In this document: in pieces, positions 48,101 to 56,407 of the stretch
Layout: each line of letters starts with the position of its first letter
Position numbering within the stretch: position 1 is the first letter of the stretch
Assembly: GCA_035582835.1 (NCBI GenBank)
Contig: JAYKAV010002774.1
Location: forward strand, 886,247-950,246
Direction of reading: 5' to 3'
From: Phoebastria nigripes
Lineage: Eukaryota > Chordata > Aves > Procellariiformes > Diomedeidae
DNA: 64,000 bases
Translations under genes and position numbers: made by a program
Notes under the pieces: generated by a model
The model's input: only the letters and a program-made list of their open reading frames with translations
Databases searched by the model: none
What the model was told of the DNA's origin: nothing

Positions 48101-51100
48101 TGTTCTCTAACAGCAGCTTTTTCATTAGCAGCAGCTGCAAAAGAACAGAACTTCTGAGTGTCCTCGCAGCACTCAAATAACTATTTGATAATAACAGATT
48201 ACAATAGCCTCTAATTATCTTTAGAAGTCTGTACCAGTCATGTCCTTGTGGCACAGACAGATTATGGTGATGGATGTCACTTGCAGAAAAGATTGTGCCC
48301 TTGACTGAAGCAATGCTTCTTGCAGTTTGTTCTCTCTAAAATGACTTTAACGGGGCGGGGGGAAGAAAGAGAAGGGGGGGGGGAGNAAAAGGGAAAATGC
48401 AGCCAGCAACAGTCAGCAGCTTTTACCTTTTAATATCTCTGTGAATATGATTATTTTCATGCAAAAAGTTGATGCCATTTGCTGTACCTTGAACAATTTT
48501 ACATCTTGTATTCCAAGAAATTGGTGGAGTGTCATCCTTGAATAAGAAGGGAGAAAGGCAAGTAAAAAGGTGAAAATCTAATATATATATATATGCTCAC
48601 ATAAACCAAAACAAAACGTACAAAAACCCCACAATCCAAAACCGACTTCTTGCTATGTTTTGTGGTTTTCAAGTAAATCATTAAAAAAGACTAATAGCAT
48701 TTCTTAATTTACTTGGGCAGAAATACATGCATTTGTCACATTCAGTTCTTTCCCCTGCATTTTGCCTTAGATTAATTCACCTATTGCAAAAAGTGTTCTT
48801 GATAATATTCGACTCTGACCCTACAAGGCCAGCTGCACTGCAAAGAACTACCTGTATCTCCCGCATCTTCCACTTTGTACCGGCACTGATACCAGAGCCT
48901 TTTAACCCAAAGCAAATAATTCAAAGCAATCAGCAGTTTTTACTAACAATGAGAAGTTAACCTTCCAGTGTTTTTGGATTTACAACTTCTCAAGAGTTTA
49001 GCTCGATTCATGTTACTAACTAGACCTTAAAAGTGAGGACATCTACATTTCAAAACAACTTTATCTTGTCAGTGGCCAAGGGAAGAGGATTAGAGTATCT
49101 CATCATTCTACCACCTCCCTCGCCTGCTCCTCAAAGCCCAGACAAGAAGATGACATAAATAAGAGTCCATGCCTCAAACACATCCAGTGAAGTCACAAAA
49201 TGAAGTTATCAGCAAGAACACACATTCAGTATGTGTGTTCCTATTTGGCTCGCCTATTTGACTTTATCAGAAGATTCTTTCTGATTTATAGATTCTGATT
49301 TAGATTCTTTATGATTTATAACATGTTTGCCTCTTCCTTGTAAAAGGCCTCAGTTATTTCTACTTTAGCTTTCAATTACCACCAATCTTTTAAACTTACT
49401 TGATGATAATGGCCAAAGTTACATGGATGAACATTTTCATATACATCCTTGTCAAGCACTGCTCATTTCTACAGATAAACTTGCACTGCCTGAAGTAAAA
49501 CTTAGTCTCTCTTCTGCACTGATTCAGTTAAAAAAAAAAAAAAAAAAAAAATTGCAAATGTATAAGTGTGTGCAAGCAAATCAACCAAACCAACCTGAGA
49601 CAGCAGTGCTACCAAACATCTCCAGTCCCTTCCTCAACCGCTGCTACTCATTCTCATCGTAACACCACTTCTTTCCTGCAGGGGCAGAAGTATTTGTGCA
49701 GCCTTGCAGAGGAAGTAGCACCAGTTTAAAATGTTCACCAGATTACAACCTCAGAAGCTGCATTTGCTTAGCATAAAGCAGATTTTTGAACTCCTTCAAC
49801 AAACTAGCATGGACACTCATCCACTAGGTTAAGTCTGGCTTACTGTTGGTATCACTCTAACAAGCAACTGTTTGTCCTTCATACACAGAGTTGCCTCACC
49901 AAAAACAAAGGAACTTATTATTTATTAAAGGCCAAGGCTAGAAGATACGTCATTTGATTAAATCAGAAGAAAGCATTGCATTTACACAAAATACTAATTA
50001 AAAAAAAAAAATATGTATTTCCCATTTATTTAGGCACTTCAGAAAGAGATACGCAGACTATGAACATTGTGTTATAACCACTATCACAAGGGCAATGAAC
50101 AAAGGGCAATTTCTCAATGCAGAATCTCAAGAACTAGCAGAGAACATGACAATGTCAGAACCGGGAACAATACTGCAGCACCCTCTGCTCTGCTCCACAC
50201 AGGCATAGCAAGTGCAAGCTCCTGTGCCACTTCAGGTGCTAGTACATGACATTGTATTGTTAGCCTGCTTTGACTTTAGTGTGTCTAAAACATTTGTATA
50301 AAACGTTATTGAAAGAATACTTGTTATCATATTTGCCTTCTAGAACACAGAAGTAAGTAGTACAGCATCATTTGGCCATTACAGTTCAGTACTGTTTCAA
50401 AGATATTTCTTAGATATCTATACTTCAGCAAAGTAAGGCAACTGGAAGCTAGAAAAGATTTTACTTACCAGACAAGCAAGTCTGTCAAGCAATGAACCGT
50501 TGGGCATGTATTCGTACACCAGACATGGCTGAGCACCATCACTTGAGAAACCAAGTAATTCTACTAGATTCTCATGCTGACACCTATAGCAAAAAACAAT
50601 CTATTCATACAGGCTCTGAAAGACTCCCAACATTTGAAAATACAAGGCAGAGGGAACTTGATCCCCAATTACTTGTTTCAGCCCTACTGCACATAGCCAG
50701 GTTTCTGCAGAGGTGCTTTAAAACGAACAAAATACAGTCATGTTGTATATCAAACATTCTCACTTAAGATGAAAATCGTTAAGTCATGCTAGAAAGACAA
50801 AAATAAGGTGATAACATTAGCTAACGTGTTATCTGCCAACTTAGATTCCCATAAAAGGCTATAATGACATCGTGTAACACTGTACTCACTTTGCCATCAT
50901 TTTTATTTCTTGATCAAACTGCTCTTTCAAGTCCTGAACACTAACATCAACCATCTACAAAAGGAAGTATTTGATGTTAATATTGCTGGCCATATTAAAA
51001 TGCACAGTTGTTCATTAAAAAAAAGTCGGAATTGTAAGCCTTTCTTTAGATTAGTTACATGTAACAACTACTTAACTGTTTACAATATTTTTTTTACTCA

Positions 51101-54100
51101 ACTCAAAAATAAAGTATGAGAACATGATTTTTAATTCCTTGGAACACAATATCATTGGACAAATGGATCCAGTTTCAGCACAGTCACCAACTTACCCATT
51201 TTATTTCACTGCAGTTACCCACTAATAGCACTTACTCACTACAAAATTAATTATTCACACAAACCATTGGTTATGAAGACTAAAATTCTGTGGCAATACC
51301 TATTTAGCTTGTGAATCGTTCATCTGATTCTGAATGGGAAACCTCCCTAGCACCCCTTCCCTTCTGCCACTTCTTGAGTGCAGGGGAAGGAGGGGAACTG
51401 CGGGAGCACTCTGCTCTTCCTGACAACTTGCCTGAGCCACTCAAAGAAGAGCTACAGAAAGGGCAAGACTTCATCTCTGGTGACTGTGCCAACTCACACC
51501 ACTCATGGGACTAGAGGGTAAGGTTCTCAACCCAACTGATGTTTAACATGGTGACATTTTTTGAAGTGTATCATTCAACACTTTCCACAGATAAACAAGT
51601 CCATACTATAAAGTACACAGTCATTAAAAAGAAAAATGCCCAGGACAACTCACAGCAACGAGCTTCTTGACAGCCACATTTCTGCCATTGATGTAGCCTT
51701 TGAACACAACACCAAAGCCACCTTCTCCCAGTTTATTACCTCCAGCTGATTCTGGTCGTGCATCAAAATTATTTGTAACACTTTCCAAGTCATGAAACCA
51801 AAAATTATGGAAATCTGAAAGACATATTTGCCATTTAGCAGANCTATGTTTTCACTTAAGAACAAATGTATTTAATAGATTCTCTGCTTCAGTTCTATTA
51901 AACCAAAAACTTGCTACCATGCAAATCCTGACATAGTGGAGCCCTACTTCCAGATTTGTGATGAAGATACCAGGAAAAAAAAAAATGAAATGCCTTTAAA
52001 TATATATAATTAGCTATGCATAATTTTCTTCACAACTAGCACTGTAGCAGGCTTCTGATTGTATTTTTTGTTAATACTCGTATTACAGGTAATAGAAATT
52101 AAATGTGCAGATCACAGAGAGCCACACTATACCTAGATCACATGATGTTTCTGGCAGCAACCCAAAAGTGGACCTTTAGGAAGGAAGAGACTAACCATAT
52201 ACTTTCCTAGAATGCTTTCTTTAGTCATCTTTTCTCCAACATTCTTAGTCATTTCTGACATGTAAAATCCAGCTTTAAAACACAAGATGCTAAACAGTCT
52301 ACAAAATCAGTATTGAAAAAGGCCAACAGGATTATGTGTAGCACAAAATAAATTGCAATTTAATTAACAGTCAAGTCTTCCATCACAGTAGCCGCCTTAT
52401 TGGCAAGGTGCATCTCATATTCAGACATCTTATTATCCAAGCTAAATTCACACCCACACAGAACAAGAGCAAAAGCAAGATGCCGTTTCCCATAGATGCA
52501 CGATGATAGGAATATAGTCATTACTCTAATGCATTGCTATGATTTATTTCACATGGGGTGAAGGACAGATCAGCAAAAAAGACTGTACTTAATTCTACCA
52601 AACTAAGTGCCTACCTGTGTTACTAGACTGTGAGCTGCTGTTTTCTTGACTTAAGTAGGGAGGAGCTGAATGTTGCTTCTCAGTACTCTGAGCTAAAACA
52701 GGCTTTATAGATGCCACTTCTTTTTCCTGTATAGGCAGTGGTTTCTCATGTATAGGCAAGGTTTCCTGTGAAGAAAGAGGTAATGTAACTTCTTGTGCCA
52801 TCCTTACAGCTTCTGAAAATGGAATTTAGGAAAAGTGTTAACTACATTAGGGATCAGAAAAAACAAGTAACATTAATGCCAGTATTTACTAAGATTAGGA
52901 GACACACAAGCGTCATGAGAAGGTTATATTCTGCCACCATGAGTAAGCTGCAGGACTCTCATTTAAACTTGGAACTCTTATATTGTTATTACAAATAATG
53001 AAAAATGGAAAATATATCCACTTTTGGTTACTTTGACCTAATCATTTCTGATTTTGAAGTTACTGTGAAGCTCTTTAGCATCTTAGAAAACTGAGAACAC
53101 AGTACAAAACGTACAAGAGTAACAGTTACCTGGAAGCAAAAGGCTTGCTGGTGCTAGGAATTGATTCCTAATCAGCAGATCCACAAGATCACCAACTGTA
53201 CAGTTTGTCGTTCCCCAGTCATAAAGTAATTCACACGTGGGGCTCTTTCCCATTTGTACAAATGCCTCAAATCTCCTTAAAAGATAAATTAAGATCAACG
53301 TTAAAAAAAAAGTGACCTCAAGAACCATGAAAAAGGGAAAGAGATTAAAGGTAAATGACCAAAAAAAAATTTTTTAAAAAATTCTGAATGTACTGAACTG
53401 TAATGGACATTTGCAAATCTTCTGAAAATGCAGCTAAAAAACCTAAAGAAATTCAAACTCAGGGAAAAATATGCAAAATATGAGAAAAACTAAGGGAAAA
53501 ATACGCATACATGGCTTCAACATTTTGTCCAAGACCCGTAATATATTGGCACATGGGACTAAGAAAGATGAAAATGTCAGCGAGAGACAGAGGGCAAGTC
53601 AGAGCCAGATCAAATGGAAAAAAATGTAAGTGTTTTCCAAGCATTTAGCACTCACACTTCATTTTGAATATTTTGAGATGGGCATTAAGCAGAAATTGAG
53701 ATCCATTTATTCTGACTGATTTATTATTATTACAGAAAGACAAAGATTTAATGCTAACATCACTAGAAAGACTGGAAACCCAAGATGATACATAGGGTAT
53801 TTAAAATCTCATAACCTTTAAAATAGCTTAAGGATTCAACAAGCCCTTCAAGCAACAAGGTGTTCACAAAATACTGCTGACATTACTTCTAAATTAAACT
53901 TGTTTAGTTTTCGTCCTTGGGCTCCCCACATTTGTTGGACATTTTCTTGGAACAGTGAATTAGGAGTTACAGTCCAGTTGTCTCTTGTGCTGTTCTTGTG
54001 CAAAGATGCACGATGAAGTCAATGTTTACTAGTCTCTAGGGTACAGAAGGTTACACAGCCAATACTGTATCGCTAAAAATACGTATGTCCGTGGCTCTAA

Positions 54101-54510
54101 TTAATTCTAATTTCCTTAGTCAATTTTCTTTGGCCACAGCTTGTCTGAAAACTGAACTACAGAACAATTACGAGTAATTACCTTGAGTTCCTTAAGGAAA
54201 CGGTAGTGTAAGATGAGTTCTTAAGTACCTGTTGCCACACAAACGGCAACAGGTTACAGTAATAGGATGGACAACGGTATGGGATGGACAAAGTATTTAT
54301 GTTAAACAGTTAATAAACAAGATTATGTTACACAACTTCTATAGAGGACCTTATATGCATTTGGTTGTATCTGCTTTCACCGGAGGGATCGGTTATATCA
54401 ACTGCTAATTTCTTCCACCCTTCTTGCGGATCGATGAAATCTGCCAGCCGCCTCATGAGCCCGTAGCTAATGCAGCGGACGTACGTTGAAGTCGTTACGG
54501 GCTTGCTCAT
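42138..54510 (-). CDS. IRAK4: Interleukin-1 receptor-associated kinase 4, complete, eleven coding exons
   Basis: IRAK4 is the serine/threonine kinase recruited by MYD88 in the Myddosome downstream of Toll-like and IL-1 receptors. It activates IRAK1/2 and so NF-kB. Coding exons in transcript order: 54510-54350, 53275-53130, 52812-52615, 51814-51654, 50954-50890, 50583-50469, 48536-48427, 45362-45179, 44315-44253, 42431-42273 and 42170-42138. They join in phase to 1395 nt, or 464 residues (human has 460). The death domain spans about residues 1-103, followed by a Ser/Gln-rich linker (104-168). The kinase domain has the Gly loop GEGGFGVV (198-205), Lys218, tyrosine gatekeeper Tyr267, catalytic HRDIKSAN (Asp316) and DFG Asp334. 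The activation loop keeps Thr347 and Thr350 but has Glu351 where human has Ser346. An LTR lies in intron 7, in sense. Confidence 0.97.
42273..42431 (-). CDS. IRAK4: IRAK4 coding exon 10
   Basis: Residues 402-454, C-lobe helices of the kinase ([18 protein letters not shown] and [14 protein letters not shown]). Flanked by ctcttgtag and GTATGT. The intron to exon 11 is only 102 bp. Confidence 0.97.
42432..44252 (-). other. IRAK4: IRAK4 intron 9
   Basis: A 1.8 kb AT-rich intron with no repeat or exon recognised. Confidence 0.85.
44253..44315 (-). CDS. IRAK4: IRAK4 coding exon 9
   Basis: A 63-nt exon for residues 381-401 ([21 protein letters not shown]). Acceptor is ttctcctag, donor is CTG|GTATGT. 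Confidence 0.96.
44316..45178 (-). other. IRAK4: IRAK4 intron 8
   Basis: An 863-bp intron, AT-rich, with nothing notable. Confidence 0.9.
45179..45362 (-). CDS. IRAK4: IRAK4 coding exon 8 (activation loop)
   Basis: Residues 320-380: DFG Asp334, the activation loop and the APE-type MAPEAL motif. The phospho-acceptor region reads [12 protein letters not shown]. The acceptor lies directly behind a C-rich tract and an unusually long T-run. Confidence 0.97.
46277..46820 (-). mobile_element. Solo LTR, avian ERV type, in IRAK4 intron
   Basis: On the minus strand it runs from TGTCCTGGTTCC to CCACGACA, with TG...CA ends. The pentamers AACAC and AATAC flank it as a likely target-site duplication with one mismatch. 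It has a TATA box (GTATAAAAAC, 46556-46565 region) and a possible ATTAAA poly(A) signal (46405-46410), in the correct U3-R-U5 order. It is the same family as the copy at 4545-5146 but better preserved. No internal coding region is present, so it is a solo LTR. Its transcription sense is the same as IRAK4. Family assignment (ERVL-like) rests on the 5-bp duplication and my recollection of avian LTRs. Confidence 0.82.
46556..46564 (-). promoter_or_regulatory. LTR TATA box
   Basis: Minus-strand TATAAAAAC within the LTR, placed before the putative R region. Activity is unknown. Confidence 0.5.
48427..48536 (-). CDS. IRAK4: IRAK4 coding exon 7
   Basis: Residues 283-318 plus two bases. Contains the catalytic-loop start IHRDIK with Asp316. 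Acceptor is cttattcaag, donor is AAAAG|GTAAAA. Confidence 0.96.
48537..50468 (-). other. IRAK4: IRAK4 intron 6
   Basis: A 1.9 kb intron. It contains an imperfect duplicated block (49273-49320) and an A22-type homopolymer near 49529-49550. Nothing else recognised. Confidence 0.85.
49273..49320. repeat. Imperfect triplicated block
   Basis: Three consecutive units built on gattct...gattta; the first and third are 18 bases and differ at one position, the middle one is shortened to 12. Confidence 0.75.
50469..50583 (-). CDS. IRAK4: IRAK4 coding exon 6
   Basis: Residues 245-282: [16 protein letters not shown] and the hinge [15 protein letters not shown]. Tyr267 matches the unusual tyrosine gatekeeper of IRAK4. 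The next residue is Glu where human has Val263. Confidence 0.97.
50584..50889 (-). other. IRAK4: IRAK4 intron 5
   Basis: A 306-bp intron; nothing notable. Confidence 0.9.
50890..50954 (-). CDS. IRAK4: IRAK4 coding exon 5
   Basis: A 65-nt exon for residues 223-243 plus two bases (helix C region, [14 protein letters not shown]). Donor is AA|GTGAGT, acceptor is tagatggttgtag. Confidence 0.94.
50955..51653 (-). other. IRAK4: IRAK4 intron 4
   Basis: A 699-bp intron with a GC-richer, purine-rich block at about 51320-51520 that stands out from the AT-rich flanks. I cannot assign it to a repeat family. Confidence 0.8.
51654..51814 (-). CDS. IRAK4: IRAK4 coding exon 4 (Gly loop)
   Basis: Residues 169-222: N-terminal extension helix ([12 protein letters not shown]), Gly-rich loop GEGGFGVV and VAVKKL with Lys218. 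Acceptor is gtctttcag, donor is GCT|GTGAGT. Confidence 0.97.
51815..52614 (-). other. IRAK4: IRAK4 intron 3
   Basis: An 800-bp AT-rich intron; nothing notable. Confidence 0.9.
52615..52812 (-). CDS. IRAK4: IRAK4 coding exon 3 (interdomain linker)
   Basis: Residues 103-168 of the poorly conserved linker. It includes a tandem heptad-spaced LPIHEKP / LPIQEKE duplication and a Ser-rich end. The exon was placed by its clear acceptor (ccattttcag), donor (ACAG|GTAGGC) and matching phases. Confidence 0.93.
52813..53129 (-). other. IRAK4: IRAK4 intron 2
   Basis: A 317-bp intron; nothing notable. Confidence 0.9.
53130..53275 (-). CDS. IRAK4: IRAK4 coding exon 2 (death domain)
   Basis: Residues 55-102, second half of the death domain ([20 protein letters not shown]). 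This helix bundle packs with MYD88 in the Myddosome. Confidence 0.97.
53276..54349 (-). other. IRAK4: IRAK4 intron 1
   Basis: A 1.07 kb intron; AT-rich, no repeat recognised. Confidence 0.9.
54350..54510 (-). CDS. IRAK4: IRAK4 coding exon 1
   Basis: Residues 1-53 plus two bases, starting [13 protein letters not shown] (human MNKPITPSTYVRC). Contains [14 protein letters not shown] of the death domain. Donor is ATAAG|GTCCTC, weaker than consensus but supported by phase and homology. Confidence 0.97.
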
Positions 54511-54779
54511 CTTCAGCTCCTACGGAACACAATCGGCGCCGTTACCGAAGCGGTTCGCCGGGGTTGCAAGCCAGCAACGCGTCAGACCCGACATCGCAGC
54601 TCCTTCGCGCCCTGCCCGGCAGCAGCCGACCCCGTCCCCCTCCTCAGGGCTCCGCCAGCCGGTTCCCGGCCTCCCAGCGAGGCCCGGCCCGGCCGGGGCC
54701 GCCCCCCGCGACGCTGCTCCCGCCGTCCCCGGTAGGCGAGCGCCTCCTCCCCCACCACCAACGGGCGGCGGGAGCCACC

Positions 54780-54843
54780 CCCACCCCCCACCGCCACGCC
54801 ACGCCACGCCACGCCACCTCACCTCACCCTACCCCACCCCACC
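54780..54843. repeat. CCACG/CCTCA-type pentamer repeat
   Basis: Short array of CCACG units passing into CACCT and CACCC units within the CpG island. Confidence 0.85.
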
Positions 54844-54934
54844 GCCGACCCCCGTCGCTTCCTGGCGGCGGCGGCAGCGCCCACGACCCGCCCCGCCCCG
54901 CGCGCCTTGCTTCTCGTCAGGGGCTCCCACTGCA

Positions 54935-54947
54935 TCACTTCCCCTTT
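54935..54947 (-). promoter_or_regulatory. PU.1/ETS-like site
   Basis: On the minus strand it reads AAAGGGGAAGTGA, close to the purine-rich PU.1 consensus (GAGGAAGT core). It lies about 430 bp upstream of the IRAK4 ATG. Function is inferred. Confidence 0.4.
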
Positions 54948-54956
54948 AAGAGGGAG

Positions 54957-54963
54957 TGACTCA
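54957..54963. promoter_or_regulatory. AP-1 site TGACTCA
   Basis: Exact palindromic AP-1 heptamer ten bases from the PU.1-like site. Confidence 0.4.
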
Positions 54964-55337
54964 ACCTCTGACGACGGTGGCGCCACCAGGACGGAGACGG
55001 CGGCTCGGTAAGGAGAAAGCGGAAGCGCTCTCCTCCCACGCGGCTTTCCCATAGGCTGCCCGGGAGATGCCCGCCCCCTCCGGCGCGCCCCATGGCTGGC
55101 CGGGGAGGGGGGGGGTCCCTTGNTCTCTTTCCCCGCGTGCCTGGAGAAGTTGGTACCGTCCTTAGGCCCCTTCCCCCGTGGGGACGGGACGGGGGGTCGT
55201 GGCGCCCCCTGGCGGCCCTGCCGGGGCGCCTGGCGGCGGCTCGCGGGGGCCGGGGTGGCGCGCGGGTCCCGCCCCGCGTGGCCGTGCCGTTGAACCGGCC
55301 CGTAACGGCCGTTCGGAGCGGGAGCGGTGCCGGCGGC

Positions 55338-55384
55338 CCTTCCTTCCTACCTACCTACCTACCTACCTACCTGCCTGCCTTTCA
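55338..55384. repeat. CTAC tetranucleotide microsatellite
   Basis: Six or so tandem CTAC units flanked by CTTC and CTGC units, in the putative PUS7L 5' UTR intron. Confidence 0.92.
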
Positions 55385-55491
55385 GCAGCCTTTTCTTTAG
55401 TAGTTGACGTTTTTTCTCCCCCCCTTTTTTGATTTCCTCCTCTTGCAGGTGTAGTGGTTTCAGGCTGGGAGCAGGGGGAGGCAGGGGAGCC

Positions 55492-56407
55492 ATGCTTCCT
55501 TCCTTCAGTTACGTGACTGATCACACTGGCTTCCGCGGTACTATCAAAAACTCACCGAGTGACTTCGTAGTGACAGAAATCGAGATGCCCGGACACTTAC
55601 TTAGGGATACCTGGGCTAAATCGCTTCAGAAAACCAGCAAAGCGCCGCTAGAACAAAGCAGCCAGTGCCTGCAGCAACCCAAAAAGCTGAGAACGGAGCC
55701 TCCCGCTCCGTGTGCCGAGGGCTGTGGTGGTGGTGGTGGTGGTGGTGGTGGTGGTGCGCCCAGTCCTTCCGAGCATGACCCAAGCTGGGCAGGAGGCGAC
55801 TGTTCTGCATCCCCTAACAAAAACCAGCGTGAGGGTGAACCTGAACTGAAATCTGGCCTCGAGGAAGCCAGTATATTGGATTCCTTACTAGGCAAACCCA
55901 TGAGTGACCTGCTGAATAAATTTGCTTGTGATCTCAAGGATGCGTGGGACTTGGAAAATCATGCTGATTCTAGCACTGGGGAGTTCTCGCTGGGCCCTAT
56001 ACTGGACAAGAAAAATCGAGCTGATGTACACACTGCTGTTAGGCAGAAATTCCCCTTTCTAGTCACTGTTACAAAAGACAATGAAATGATTGTAAAAGGA
56101 AATGCTGATTACAGAGAACTTTGTCAGTTAGTGACTGAAAAGGAAACAAGCGATTTTTTTAAATTTTTAGATGCAAAGCTAGAAAATTCTACATTTTCTT
56201 TTGAGCCTGATGGAAACAAAGAGCACAGAAAAGTGGTTCACCACTTTATCAATAGAAAATTTGGAAAACTGTTAGAAACAAAGTCTTTTACTGTGACAGA
56301 TGTCAATGATCAGCCAAATATGTCAATAATGGTACGATTTCGAGAAAAAAGTTGGTCCAGAAAAAGGTCTGCTGGTGGTTTCCAGGAAAAACAAGATCTT
56401 TATACAG
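55492..56407 (+). CDS. PUS7L: PUS7L coding exon 1
   Basis: A large 916-nt exon for residues 1-305. It has the N-terminal TruD-family motif, a variable region with poly-Gly (79-88), then the conserved QKFPFLVTVTKDNEMIVK and HRKVVHHFINRKFGKL segments. Donor is ACAG|GTAAAT. Confidence 0.96.

Larger units (their letters stand above)
45363..48426 (-). other. IRAK4: IRAK4 intron 7 with LTR
   Basis: A 3.1 kb intron. It contains the LTR at 46277-46820, a T20 homopolymer next to the exon 8 acceptor, an A-run near 45650 and a G-rich run near 48353-48385. No other feature recognised. Confidence 0.9.
54511..55448. promoter_or_regulatory. Bidirectional CpG-island promoter, IRAK4/PUS7L
   Basis: CpG-rich interval of about 0.95 kb between two divergent starts. 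It carries a PU.1/ETS-like site, a perfect AP-1 site, another ETS core (CGGAAG at 55020-55025) and simple repeats. A donor-like GCTCG|GTAAGG at 55008 and an acceptor tcctcttgcag ending at 55448 suggest that PUS7L has a non-coding first exon ending at 55007 and a 441-bp 5' UTR intron. Confidence 0.75.

Noticed and set aside
55616..55810. Poly-His minus-strand frame
   Set aside because: Antisense shadow of the GGT repeat in PUS7L.
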